NCBI RefSeq assembly: GCF_026967475.1
Contig: NZ_CP114058.1
Location: 3,782,001-3,846,000 of the forward strand
DNA: 64,000 nt
Reading direction: 5' to 3'
DNA from: Rouxiella chamberiensis
Lineage (GTDB): Bacteria; Pseudomonadota; Gammaproteobacteria; Enterobacterales; Enterobacteriaceae
How positions within the stretch are numbered: the stretch's first letter is position 1; each line of letters begins with the position of its first letter. The position numbers and the translations under genes were made by a program. Below are positions 36,292-44,275 of the stretch, piece by piece. The notes under the pieces are model-generated. The model was not told the origin of the DNA. It saw only the letters and a list, made by a program, of their open reading frames with translations, and searched no databases.

Positions 36292-37131
36292 ATGAAAAAA
36301 TCAGCCAATAAACTCTTTATCAATACCGTATGTTTAAGCGGCTCCACGCAAGAAAAGCTGCGCGCCGCCCACGCCGCCGGATTTGACCAGGTTGAACTCT
36401 GGCGTCAGGACGTCGAGGCAACCGACGGCGATTGCGCGGGAATCAAGGATTTACTGCAAACCCTGCCGATTGCGCTGACTGACTATCAGGTTTTGCTGGA
36501 CTTCGATGGCGCGCCCGACAGCCTGCGCGAAGAAAAACGTCAGGAAGCCATCCAGATGCTGGATACGGCGGTCAAGCTTGGCGCAACAACCGTGTTGACA
36601 CCTGCCTGCACGCACAAGGCGTGTGTCAAAGAGCGCGTCGAAGAAGATATGCGCTGGCTGGTGCAGCAGGCGGCTCGGCGCGGACTGCGAATTGCCTATG
36701 AAGGCATGGCCTGGAGCACGGCCGTCAACAACACCGCCGAGGCGTGGCAACTGGTTAAGCGCATCGATGCGCCCAACCTCGGACTGGTCGTCGATGCGTT
36801 TCATATCTTCGTGCGCCAGCGCACGGTGAAAGATCTCGACGGCATCCCGATGGAAAAAATCTTTCTGGTGCAGTTATCCGATCTGGCCGAAACGCCGTCC
36901 GCCGATCATCTGGTCGATACGGCACGACACAGTCGTCTGCTGCCGGGCGAAGGGACATTCCCGCTGGATACATTGATAACGCATCTGGAAGAGCAGGGTT
37001 ACACCGGGCCGATTGGATTGGAAGTATTCAACGATACGCTTAAAAAGCAGGACGCCACCGAGGTTGCCCGCAAAGCCATGCAGGCGCTCAAAGCCGTCTG
37101 TTACCGCGACGAACCTCAGTATTCGCTGTAA
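36292..37131 (+). CDS. TIM-barrel 3-dehydroshikimate dehydratase (QuiC/AroZ-like)
   Basis: The 279-residue product is an AP-endonuclease-2/xylose-isomerase-fold protein. It resembles the dehydratase domain that converts 3-dehydroshikimate to protocatechuate: YEGMAWSTAVNN, NLGLVVDAFHIFVR, IFLVQLSDLAE, RHSRLLPGEGTFPLD and GLEVFND. Glu, Asp, Gln and Glu in these blocks form the metal site expected for the family. From the ATG at 36292 (GGGAGAACGTTA upstream) it lies 82 bases after the decarboxylase and 32 before aroD. The gene pair order fits the route dehydroquinate, dehydroshikimate, protocatechuate, catechol. A general sugar-phosphate isomerase is the alternative. Confidence 0.82.
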   Translation: MKKSANKLFINTVCLSGSTQEKLRAAHAAGFDQVELWRQDVEATDGDCAGIKDLLQTLPIALTDYQVLLDFDGAPDSLREEKRQEAIQMLDTAVKLGATTVLTPACTHKACVKERVEEDMRWLVQQAARRGLRIAYEGMAWSTAVNNTAEAWQLVKRIDAPNLGLVVDAFHIFVRQRTVKDLDGIPMEKIFLVQLSDLAETPSADHLVDTARHSRLLPGEGTFPLDTLITHLEEQGYTGPIGLEVFNDTLKKQDATEVARKAMQALKAVCYRDEPQYSL

Positions 37132-37163
37132 GCCGTCCATTTTCATGAATAAGGAGGGAATCC

Positions 37164-37937
37164 ATGATTGAGACATTGCATGTCAAAGGCATCACTATCG
37201 GCGAGGGTCGACCCAAGCTTATCGTACCGATTTCCGAAAGCCTGCAATCGAAGGTGTTGGACAAGGCCCGCGAACTGTCTGCCGTCAACGAGGTGGATGT
37301 GGTCGAACTGCGTCTCGATCCGCTGGACAGCGTGGCAGACACGTCGGCCATCGCCCGTCTGAGCCGTCAGGTGTATGACATCGTTGGGCGAAAAGCGCTG
37401 CTGGTGACTTTTCGCACCAAGCCCGAGGGCGGTAAGAAAGACATTGCAGATGCCGATTATTGCGCGCTGTATCAGGAAATTCTGACCCACGGCAAACTGG
37501 ACTTGCTTGATATCGAGATGTTCCGCAATGAAGTGCTGGTGCACAAATTGGTGGCGCATGCGCATGAGATTGGCGTGGGCATTGTGATGTCGAGCCATGA
37601 TTTCGAAAAGACGCCGCCACAGGAAGAGATGATTCGACGCCTGCGTTTACAGCAGGAGAAAGGCGCGGACGTGCTCAAGATAGCCGCGTCGCCGAAAGAT
37701 GCGGGCGATGTGCTGACATTGATGAACGCGACTTGGGAAATGTACAGCAAGTACGCCCGCAAGCCGCTGCTGACGATGGCGATGGGCGGAACCGGCGTGG
37801 TATCGCGCCTGTCGGGAGAGTTAACGGGTTCCGCAATGGCGTTTGGCATGGTCGGCAAGTCTTCTGCGCCGGGTCAGATTGATGCCCAGGATCTGCACCG
37901 CGTCTTGGATATCATTCATCAGGCCGGCGCATCCTGA
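37164..37937 (+). CDS. aroD: Type I 3-dehydroquinate dehydratase AroD
   Basis: AroD dehydrates 3-dehydroquinate to 3-dehydroshikimate through a Schiff-base lysine. The 257-residue product has the type I features VVELRLDPLDS (about residue 46), MSSHDFEKTPPQEEM with the catalytic His (about residue 143), ADVLKIAASPKDAGDVL with the Schiff-base Lys (about residue 170), and MGGTGVVSRLSGELTGSAM. AAGGAGGGAATCC precedes the ATG at 37164. It is the last gene of the decarboxylase operon, so it probably serves catabolism of quinate or dehydroquinate rather than, or besides, aromatic biosynthesis. Confidence 0.95.
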   Translation: MIETLHVKGITIGEGRPKLIVPISESLQSKVLDKARELSAVNEVDVVELRLDPLDSVADTSAIARLSRQVYDIVGRKALLVTFRTKPEGGKKDIADADYCALYQEILTHGKLDLLDIEMFRNEVLVHKLVAHAHEIGVGIVMSSHDFEKTPPQEEMIRRLRLQQEKGADVLKIAASPKDAGDVLTLMNATWEMYSKYARKPLLTMAMGGTGVVSRLSGELTGSAMAFGMVGKSSAPGQIDAQDLHRVLDIIHQAGAS

Positions 37938-38002
37938 TTTAAGAAACGACGACCTTTATATTTATCCAGTATTCAGAAAATTATTTCTAATTAATTAACG
38001 GT

Positions 38003-38036
38003 AAAAAAAGCCCCTTATTCTCGGCGAGATAAGGGG
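38003..38036 (-). terminator. Minus-strand intrinsic terminator downstream of the small peptide gene
   Basis: CCCCTTAT (38011-38018) pairs with ATAAGGGG (38029-38036), with a CTCG/CGAG-like inner pairing. On the minus strand it is followed by seven T (38003-38009), so it ends a minus-strand transcript of about 250-300 bases that includes the small peptide gene. Confidence 0.75.
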
Positions 38037-38182
38037 ATGCCAACGTGGCCAACACCAGGGAATCGAATAATCTTTCACTGTGCTTAAGTATAGGGTGTAT
38101 TTTTATGTGAGCCAATTATCATGCCGGTTAATTAGGTGGAGTTGAACATTAATAAATAAAGTTTTGATATATTCCTCGCGAG

Positions 38183-38281
38183 TTATCCTCGCCCGCCAAA
38201 TAGCTTTTTTATTCCAAGAATGATATTTAATGCCAAGTTAATGATTTTGATTATAATAAGAACGAGCGTAATAGACATCAT
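38183..38281 (-). CDS. 32-residue hydrophobic peptide, possible membrane toxin or small membrane protein
   Basis: The ATG at 38281 (a second ATG follows directly) is preceded by AAGGAGA at six bases, an excellent ribosome site. The peptide begins MMSITLVLIIIKIINLALN and ends KKLFGGRG with TAA at 38183. It is a single amphipathic or membrane-spanning helix rich in Ile and Leu with a basic C terminus, the layout of type I toxins such as TisB or DinQ and of other small membrane proteins. A long 3-prime untranslated part and a strong terminator (38003-38036) follow. I do not recognise a named family and no antisense RNA could be identified. Confidence 0.6.
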   Translation of the reverse strand: MMSITLVLIIIKIINLALNIILGIKKLFGGRG

Positions 38282-38682
38282 TCCGATTTCTCCTTTTATC
38301 CTTTATATCATCTGTAAGTTTAAAAAAATATTACGATGTAAATCCGAGAGTATTGATAGATTCTAAATAATAATGATTTAGCTGCTTTTTATTCACTAGG
38401 GCAATCAATATAGGCATGTTACCTGTCCTTAGGTATAGGTTATATAAGAACGGCGAATTTCGGTTATAGACGATTCGTCCTCCACGCGGGTAAATCCTCA
38501 GTTAAGTTAAGGGTATTCTAACTAAGCAGGCCACGCTGGCATGCCCGTGCTGAAAGCCTCTTCGGCTCTGCAATGCAGCGTAATTTTCTTTCAGGCTGAC
38601 TTGTTAAATTCTGGTTAATTCCTTCATCTTTAAAAAACGATGCTTTTTCAAGCGTAATTTCAGACGCATAGCGAAAATAATT

Positions 38683-38698
38683 TGTGATCATCATCACG
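38683..38698 (+). promoter_or_regulatory. CRP site 1 upstream of mtlA
   Basis: TGTGATCATCATCACG fits the CRP consensus TGTGA-N6-TCACA at nine of ten key positions. Confidence 0.7.
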
Positions 38699-38726
38699 CT
38701 TTAGTGATAAAGATCGCCCGCAAAAA

Positions 38727-38742
38727 AGTGACATTGATCACA
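38727..38742 (+). promoter_or_regulatory. CRP site 2 upstream of mtlA
   Basis: AGTGACATTGATCACA matches nine of ten key positions of TGTGA-N6-TCACA. It is 44 bases from site 1, about four helical turns. Confidence 0.7.
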
Positions 38743-38799
38743 ATTATTTCACCTTTCTGACGCCTTTTAGCGCAATGTGCTTAAGTTACAGGACTTTTA

Positions 38800-38815
38800 T
38801 GTGATGGATATCACT
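38800..38815 (+). promoter_or_regulatory. CRP site 3 upstream of mtlA
   Basis: TGTGATGGATATCACT matches nine of ten key positions of the CRP consensus; 73 bases from site 2, about seven turns. Confidence 0.7.
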
Positions 38816-38842
38816 AAAAGTAGAGGGGAGAGGGGGTAAAGC

Positions 38843-38858
38843 AGTGATCGCAATCACG
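38843..38858 (+). promoter_or_regulatory. CRP site 4 upstream of mtlA
   Basis: AGTGATCGCAATCACG matches eight of ten key positions; 43 bases from site 3. It is the closest to the mtlA start (161 bases). Confidence 0.65.
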
Positions 38859-39018
38859 TGTCCGGCCCTGTCTACGCGCGGTCATAACGACGTGCTAGAG
38901 TTCGCCTTGCAGACAGCAATTCGACGGGATCCCGCAGTTGTGGGTATTGATACCGTCCCAATAATTATCACGTATAACGCGCTCTTATTGTTAGCGCGTA
39001 TCAATAGGGGTGTGTTTT

Positions 39019-40944
39019 ATGTTTTCACCAGACGTAAAGGTTAAGGTTCAAAACTTTGGCCGCTTCCTGAGTAACATGGTAATGCCTAATATTGGGGCAT
39101 TTATCGCCTGGGGTATCATCACCGCGCTGTTCATCCCGACTGGCTGGATCCCGAATGCCACGCTCGCCAAACTCGTCGGCCCGATGATCACCTACCTGCT
39201 GCCCTTGCTGATAGGTTTCACCGGGGGTCGTCTGGTCGGTGGCGATCGCGGCGGCGTGGTCGGTGCCATCACAACCATGGGCGTGATCGTCGGTGCCGAT
39301 ATGCCGATGTTCCTCGGCGCCATGATTGCCGGTCCGCTGGGCGGCTGGTGCATCAAGCACTTCGACCGCTGGGTAGACGGTAAAATCAAAAGCGGCTTCG
39401 AGATGCTGGTCAACAACTTCTCTGCCGGTATCATCGGCATGCTGCTGGCTATCCTCTCTTTCCTGGCTATCGGTCCGCTGGTTGAAGCCCTGTCCAAGGT
39501 GCTGGCGGCAGGCGTGCACATTATGGTTATCCATAACCTGTTGCCGCTGGCCTCTATCTTTGTCGAACCGGCGAAGATCCTGTTCCTGAACAACGCCATC
39601 AACCACGGCATCTTCTCGCCGCTGGGTATTCAGCAGGCCAACGAAGTGGGTAAATCCATCTTCTTCCTGATTGAAGCCAACCCGGGTCCGGGGATGGGTG
39701 TGCTGATTGCCTATATGGTGTTTGGTCGCGGTAGCGCCAAGCAGTCTGCGGGCGGTGCGGCCATCATTCACTTCCTTGGCGGTATTCACGAAATCTATTT
39801 CCCTTACGTGCTGATGAACCCGCGCCTGCTGCTGGCGGTTATTCTTGGCGGTATGACCGGCGTGTTCACGCTGACGCTTCTGAACGGCGGCCTGGTGTCT
39901 CCGGCTTCTCCGGGGTCTATCATCGCCGTGCTGGCCATGACACCTAAAGGCACCTACTTCGCCAACATCGCGGCTATCGTGGCGGCCTTCCTGGTGTCGT
40001 TCGTGGTTTCTTCCATCCTGCTGAAAAGCTCCAAGGTGCGTGAAGGCGATGAGCTGGAAGAAGCGACCCGTCGCGTGCAGGACATGAAAGCGCAGTCCAA
40101 GGGCGGCAAACCTGTTGCAGGCGCGGCAGCGACCGGTGTAGCGGGCGACCTGTCTACCGTGCGCAAGATCATCGTTGCCTGTGACGCCGGTATGGGGTCG
40201 AGTGCGATGGGCGCGGGCGTGCTGCGCAAGAAAGTGCAGGATGCCAAGCTGAGCAATATTTCCGTCACCAACATGGCTATCAACAACCTGCCGGACGACG
40301 TCGATCTGGTCATTACCCACCGTGATCTGACCGAACGCGCCATGCGCCAGGTGCCGCACGCGCAGCATATTTCACTGACCAACTTCCTCGACAGCGGCCT
40401 GTATACCGACCTGGTAACCCGTCTGGCCGAGGTGAACAAAACCAGCGAATACAAGGAAAAGGTCAACACGACCCTGAGCGACAGCGTGGTGGCAGATGCC
40501 GACAACAGCAACCTGTTCCGCATGAGCCCTGAAAATATCTTCCTGAACCTGACGGCAGCCAATAAAGAACAGGCTATCCGCTTTGCCGGTGAGCAGTTGG
40601 TGAAAGGCGGTTACGTGCAGGCAGAATACGTCGAGGCCATGCTGGCGCGCGAGCAGCTGACGTCAACTTATCTGGGTGAGTCAATTGCCGTGCCGCACGG
40701 CACCATCGAAGCGAAAGATCGGGTGCTGAAAACCGGTATCGTGTTCTGCCAGTATCCGGCGGGCATTCGCTGGGGCGATGACGAAGACGACTCTGCCCGT
40801 CTGGTTATCGGTATTGCGGCGCGTAATAACGAGCACATCAACGTGATAACCAAGCTGACCACCGCGCTCGACGAAGAGGGCGTTATCGATCGTCTGGCAA
40901 CGACACACAGTGTGGAAGAAGTGTTGCAGATCATTCGCGGCTAA
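39019..40944 (+). CDS. mtlA: Mannitol-specific PTS permease EIICBA
   Basis: MtlA imports mannitol and phosphorylates it to mannitol-1-phosphate using the phosphotransferase system. The 641-residue protein has domains in the order C (membrane, residues 1 to about 340, beginning FGRFLSNMVMPNIGAFIAWG), B (IIVACDAGMGSSAMGAG, phospho-Cys at residue 388) and A (ESIAVPHGTIEAKD, phospho-His at residue 560). I choose the ATG at 39019 by alignment with E. coli MtlA; a GTG nine bases upstream is in frame. It heads the mtlA-mtlD-mtlR cluster and is preceded by four CRP sites, so catabolite control is expected. Confidence 0.97.
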   Translation: MFSPDVKVKVQNFGRFLSNMVMPNIGAFIAWGIITALFIPTGWIPNATLAKLVGPMITYLLPLLIGFTGGRLVGGDRGGVVGAITTMGVIVGADMPMFLGAMIAGPLGGWCIKHFDRWVDGKIKSGFEMLVNNFSAGIIGMLLAILSFLAIGPLVEALSKVLAAGVHIMVIHNLLPLASIFVEPAKILFLNNAINHGIFSPLGIQQANEVGKSIFFLIEANPGPGMGVLIAYMVFGRGSAKQSAGGAAIIHFLGGIHEIYFPYVLMNPRLLLAVILGGMTGVFTLTLLNGGLVSPASPGSIIAVLAMTPKGTYFANIAAIVAAFLVSFVVSSILLKSSKVREGDELEEATRRVQDMKAQSKGGKPVAGAAATGVAGDLSTVRKIIVACDAGMGSSAMGAGVLRKKVQDAKLSNISVTNMAINNLPDDVDLVITHRDLTERAMRQVPHAQHISLTNFLDSGLYTDLVTRLAEVNKTSEYKEKVNTTLSDSVVADADNSNLFRMSPENIFLNLTAANKEQAIRFAGEQLVKGGYVQAEYVEAMLAREQLTSTYLGESIAVPHGTIEAKDRVLKTGIVFCQYPAGIRWGDDEDDSARLVIGIAARNNEHINVITKLTTALDEEGVIDRLATTHSVEEVLQIIRG

Positions 40945-40953
40945 CGGCAATTG

Positions 40954-40977
40954 TTCGATAATCTTCGGGTTATCGAA
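40954..40977 (+). repeat. Hairpin just after mtlA
   Basis: TTCGATAA (40954-40961) and TTATCGAA (40970-40977) are a perfect inverted repeat with a TCTTCGGG loop, 10 bases after the mtlA stop. No T run follows. It may stabilise the mtlA message end or attenuate transcription into mtlD. Confidence 0.5.
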
Positions 40978-41000
40978 TGCCACCATTCGAGAACGTCACT

Positions 41001-41043
41001 AACCGGGTCTGTCATTATCCACCAAGGGATAGCAGACCCGGTT
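41001..41043 (+). repeat. Second hairpin in the mtlA-mtlD gap
   Basis: AACCGGGTCTG (41001-41011) and CAGACCCGGTT (41033-41043) form a perfect 11-base stem with a 21-base loop, 54 bases before mtlD. It lacks a terminator T tract. Confidence 0.55.
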
Positions 41044-41097
41044 GTTGATTCGAAGCCCAGAGCTTCCTGGTTCTTGTCACCATTTTAGGGAGTCATC

Positions 41098-42248
41098 ATG
41101 AAAGCTTTACACTTTGGAGCCGGTAACATTGGCCGAGGTTTTATCGGCAAGCTGCTTGCCGATGCACAGGTCGAACTGACCTTCGCCGACGTCAGCCCGG
41201 TTCTGCTCGAGGCACTTAACAGCCGCAAAGGTTATGACGTTCACGTGGTGGGCGAAACCAGGCCACCGTCGAGCCGGTGAAGAATGTCAGCGCCGTCAAC
41301 AGTGCGGGTCAGGACGCCATCAACCTTATCGCGCAGGTTGACCTGGTCACTACCGCCGTCGGCCCGACCATTCTGGAAAAAATCGCGCCGAACGTGGCGA
41401 AAGGTCTGGTCCTGCGCCATCAGCAGGGCAATGAAAGTCCCTTGAACATCATCGCCTGCGAAAACATGGTGCGCGGCACCAGCCAGTTCAAGCAGCACGT
41501 CTTCAATGCCCTGCCGGAAGAGGAAAAGGCCTGGGTAGAGGCCCACGTCGGTTTCGTTGATTCCGCGGTTGACCGCATCGTGCCGCCCGCTGCGGCAGGC
41601 ACCACCGATCCGCTGGAAGTCACCGTTGAAACCTTCTCCGAATGGATTGTCGACCAGACGCAGTTCAAAGGCCCGTTGCCGGATATCAAAGGCATGGAAC
41701 TCACCGATAACCTGATGGCCTTCGTCGAGCGCAAACTGTTTACGCTAAATACCGGCCATGCCATTACCGCCTATCTGGGTCAGCAGGCCGGTCATGCAAC
41801 TATTCGTGATGCCATTCTCGACCCGGAGGTGCGCGAAGTGGTAAAGGGCGCGATGGAAGAGAGCGGCGCGGTGCTTATCAAACGTTACGGTTTCGATGCA
41901 GAGAAACACGCGGCCTATATTCAGAAAATCCTTTCCCGTTTCGAAAACCCGTATCTGCACGACGATGTCGAGCGCGTGGGGCGTCAACCGCTGCGTAAAC
42001 TCAGCGCGGGCGACCGTCTCGTCAAGCCGCTGCTTGGCACCGAAGAGTATGCGCTGCCTCATGACAATCTGGTCACAGGCATTGCGGCCGCGATGCGTTA
42101 TCGCAGCGAGCAGGACCCGCAGGCGCAGGAGCTGGTGGAATTGCTGAATACCCTTGGGCCGAAAGCCGCGCTGGCGCAGATTTCCGGTCTGCCCGCCGAC
42201 GGAGAAGTGGTCGCGCAGGCGGTCGACGTCTACGAAAAAATGCACTGA
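41098..42248 (+). pseudogene. mtlD: Mannitol-1-phosphate 5-dehydrogenase MtlD, frame broken by one base (probable error)
   Basis: MtlD oxidises mannitol-1-phosphate to fructose-6-phosphate with NAD. The N terminus [20 protein letters not shown] is the Rossmann NAD loop. The frame ends after VHVVGET at about 41260, where GAAACCAGG should read GAAACCCAGG to give [20 protein letters not shown]; the rest continues to 42248. The corrected enzyme has 383 residues, as in E. coli, and includes [20 protein letters not shown] split over two blocks. mtlA and mtlR on either side are intact. Confidence 0.93.
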
Positions 42249-42279
42249 TAACATTCTGGATACCTCTCCACCGTCACTC

Positions 42280-42305
42280 GCGTTGCGGCAGGGCAGCCGC
42301 AACGC
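42280..42305 (+). repeat. Hairpin between mtlD and mtlR
   Basis: GCGTTGCGGC (42280-42289) and GCCGCAACGC (42296-42305) form a perfect 10-base stem with a 6-base loop, 31 bases after mtlD. No T run follows; likely a message-stabilising or REP-like hairpin. Confidence 0.5.
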
Positions 42306-42434
42306 AGGGACCACGGATTATGCCAACACCAGGTGAATAAAACCCTGTCAGAGAGAGCAATCTTTCATGATAGAGCCTATCAGGGATGACGCCGTGGGCG
42401 TTGAAAGACTCACTTAACATCGTGAATAGCGACC

Positions 42435-42983
42435 ATGGAAAAAGCACAGGCGTTCGAGAATCGGGTATTGGAAAAGCTGAATGCGGGTAAAACCGTGCGC
42501 AGCTTTCTGATAACGGCCGTCGAACTTTTGGCCGAAGCGCTGGATATTCTAGTGATTGAGGTCTTTCGTAAAGATGATTACGCGGTGAAATACGCCGTGG
42601 AGCCTCTGCTGACCGGTAACGGGCCGCTGGGGGATTTATCCGTTCGTTTAAAATTGATTTATGCGCTGGGCGTCATCAGCCGCAATGAATACGAAGACGC
42701 CGAGCTGCTGATGGCCCTGCGGGAGGAGTTGAACCACGATGCCAGCGAGTATCGCTTCACCGATGACGAAATCCTCGGGCCTTTCGGCGAACTGCACTGC
42801 GTGGCATTGCTGCCGCCTGCGCCCACTTTCCTGAAGCCGGGCGAGGCGGATGACGCAATGATTGCCATGCAGCGGCAGCGTTATCAGCAGATTGTCCGTT
42901 CCACCATGGTGCTTTCCGTCACCGGGCTGATTGCCCACATCAGCAATCAGCAACCTTCCCGCCTTTCGCCGGTAAAACGTTAA
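42435..42983 (+). CDS. mtlR: Mannitol operon repressor MtlR
   Basis: MtlR represses the mannitol operon in enterobacteria. The 182-residue product matches the MtlR/FumE family: VRSFLITAVELLAEALDILV, FRKDDYAVKYAVEPLLTGNG PLGDLSVRLKLIYALGVIS and ELLMALREELNHDASEYRFTDDEI-like blocks. It lies 186 bases after mtlD in the E. coli order. It has no classical helix-turn-helix, as usual for MtlR. Its stop overlaps the next, convergent gene by four bases. Confidence 0.94.
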   Translation: MEKAQAFENRVLEKLNAGKTVRSFLITAVELLAEALDILVIEVFRKDDYAVKYAVEPLLTGNGPLGDLSVRLKLIYALGVISRNEYEDAELLMALREELNHDASEYRFTDDEILGPFGELHCVALLPPAPTFLKPGEADDAMIAMQRQRYQQIVRSTMVLSVTGLIAHISNQQPSRLSPVKR

Positions 42984-43414
42984 GCCGCGCGCCAGATTTT
43001 ACGCCAGCCCAGCAGACAGACCAGTGACACCGCCATCGTGGTGAAATAGATTTTCGACGCCGGGAAATTATCGACCTGCATGACCGCATCATCGAGAATG
43101 CCTTCCTTGAAACCGCGACTGTAAAGCGCCGTGAAAATAAACAGGAAAAGCGCATTAACAATCAGCGATAAAGCCTGAAAGGTGCTTTCTCTTTTATAGG
43201 TGAGCGTCTTGACTTTATCGAACAGGAAATAAGAGACCATAAAGTAAATCACATACTCTACCGCGAGTGTCACCGGTAAAATAATAAAGGCATGTAAATC
43301 GGCAATGGCTCCTCGGTGATCGCCCAAATATTGAGACACTAATAAATCCAGCGAGAAATAGCCGAATAAAGCGAATACAAACGAAAATCCTACAAGAAAA
43401 TATGCCTTGATCAT
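42980..43414 (-). CDS. Four-helix inner-membrane protein of unknown function
   Basis: The 144-residue product has four predicted membrane helices (about residues 5-25, 42-65, 80-105 and 120-138) and few charged residues besides a K-rich loop (FDKVKTLTYKRESTF). I do not recognise the family; the topology is like small GtrA-type or DUF membrane proteins, but without a specific motif. It converges on mtlR with a 4-base overlap and is followed upstream by the LysE gene in the same orientation, about 90 bases apart. Confidence 0.7.
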   Translation of the reverse strand: MIKAYFLVGFSFVFALFGYFSLDLLVSQYLGDHRGAIADLHAFIILPVTLAVEYVIYFMVSYFLFDKVKTLTYKRESTFQALSLIVNALFLFIFTALYSRGFKEGILDDAVMQVDNFPASKIYFTTMAVSLVCLLGWRKIWRAA

Positions 43415-43504
43415 TTCCAGTCTCTAAAATTTAGCAACATATTCGCGGGCCATGTCCGACCCCGAATAAAAGGGGTTTTAAAGTACTAAAAATCGAGGGG
43501 GCAT

Positions 43505-44116
43505 TCAATGAACAGCGACGCTTTTTAGCTCGTCGATGATAAGCCACAGTGCGGTTATCGCCATTAACGCGGCCATCACCGTATTAAACGCCTTTAGCTT
43601 CCACTCTACCTGCAGCGCCTTGCGCAATCTGTCGCCCATCATCACCCAGACCAGAACACACGGGAAATTCAACACGGCAAAACCGAGACAGTTCGCCAAC
43701 GTGTGGTGCAGCATATTGCCTTCCGGCGGCGTAAACAGAATGGCGACGTTGGTTGCCATCAGCCAGGCTTTGGGATTGACCGCCTGAAACAGGGCACCGT
43801 TAATCATCCGCATGGGTTGTTGCTCGGCGCGGTTTTGCGGCGTTGAAGAGCGAAATATTTTCCACGACAGCCACAGCAGATAACTACAGCCCATGATGGC
43901 CATCGGCAGGCGAATGACCGTCATCCAGCTCAGCAACACCGCCAGCAGCGAGGTGGTCAGCGCGCATTGCAGCGCACAGCCCAGCGTGATGCCGAGCGTC
44001 ATCGGCAGCGTTCTGCGCAGCCCGAAATTCACGCCCGACGAGGCCAGCAACAGATTGTTGGGGCCAGGCGTTATCGACATTACGGTCACGTAACTTACAA
44101 AAGCGGTATCCAGCAT
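43505..44116 (-). CDS. LysE/RhtB-family amino-acid exporter
   Basis: This 203-residue inner-membrane protein begins MLDTAFVSYVTVMSITPGPN, the LysE/RhtB signature, with FGLRRTLPMTLGITLGCALQ following. GGAAGACCC precedes the ATG at 44116; a start 8 codons upstream is less likely. The family exports amino acids such as threonine, homoserine, lysine or cysteine. It is divergent from a MocR regulator with shared operator repeats between them, so the exported compound is probably an amino acid or amine sensed by that regulator. Confidence 0.88.
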   Translation of the reverse strand: MLDTAFVSYVTVMSITPGPNNLLLASSGVNFGLRRTLPMTLGITLGCALQCALTTSLLAVLLSWMTVIRLPMAIMGCSYLLWLSWKIFRSSTPQNRAEQQPMRMINGALFQAVNPKAWLMATNVAILFTPPEGNMLHHTLANCLGFAVLNFPCVLVWVMMGDRLRKALQVEWKLKAFNTVMAALMAITALWLIIDELKSVAVH

Positions 44117-44188
44117 CGGGTCTTCCTTATGGCTATGCACACGGCGGCGGCAGTTATTGTGTGAGTAGCATAAGACGATTGGAGGTAT

Positions 44189-44251
44189 GGTTACAGAACC
44201 AGATCTAGGCTATTGTTAGGGTTACAGTCGCATAAATTTTGAACTGTAACC
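44189..44251. promoter_or_regulatory. Operator repeats for the MocR regulator
   Basis: GGTTACAG occurs at 44189-44196 and 44220-44227 (31 bases apart, three turns), and as the inverted copy CTGTAACC at 44244-44251. This lies between the divergent exporter and MocR genes. MocR/GabR-type dimers are known to bind spaced direct repeats, so these are good candidates. Confidence 0.65.
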
Positions 44252-44275
44252 CCCTATTTTACCGGAATTGACACC

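Larger units (their letters stand above)
37938..39018 (+). other. Long gene-poor region upstream of mtlA
   Basis: This 1081-base AT-rich stretch has no gene above 60 codons that I trust. On the minus strand it holds a 32-codon hydrophobic peptide gene (38183-38281) with a terminator at 38003-38036. On the plus strand it holds four CRP-type sites (38683-38858) leading to mtlA. The part 38300-38640 shows no clear feature beyond weak hairpins near 38560. Confidence 0.6.

Noticed and set aside
35064..36347. A 427-codon open frame antisense to the UbiD-family gene.
   Set aside because: Same reason; overlaps a conserved enzyme over its full length.
39025..40368. A 447-codon open frame antisense to mtlA.
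   Set aside because: Composition shadow of a highly conserved gene; no ribosome site or family similarity.
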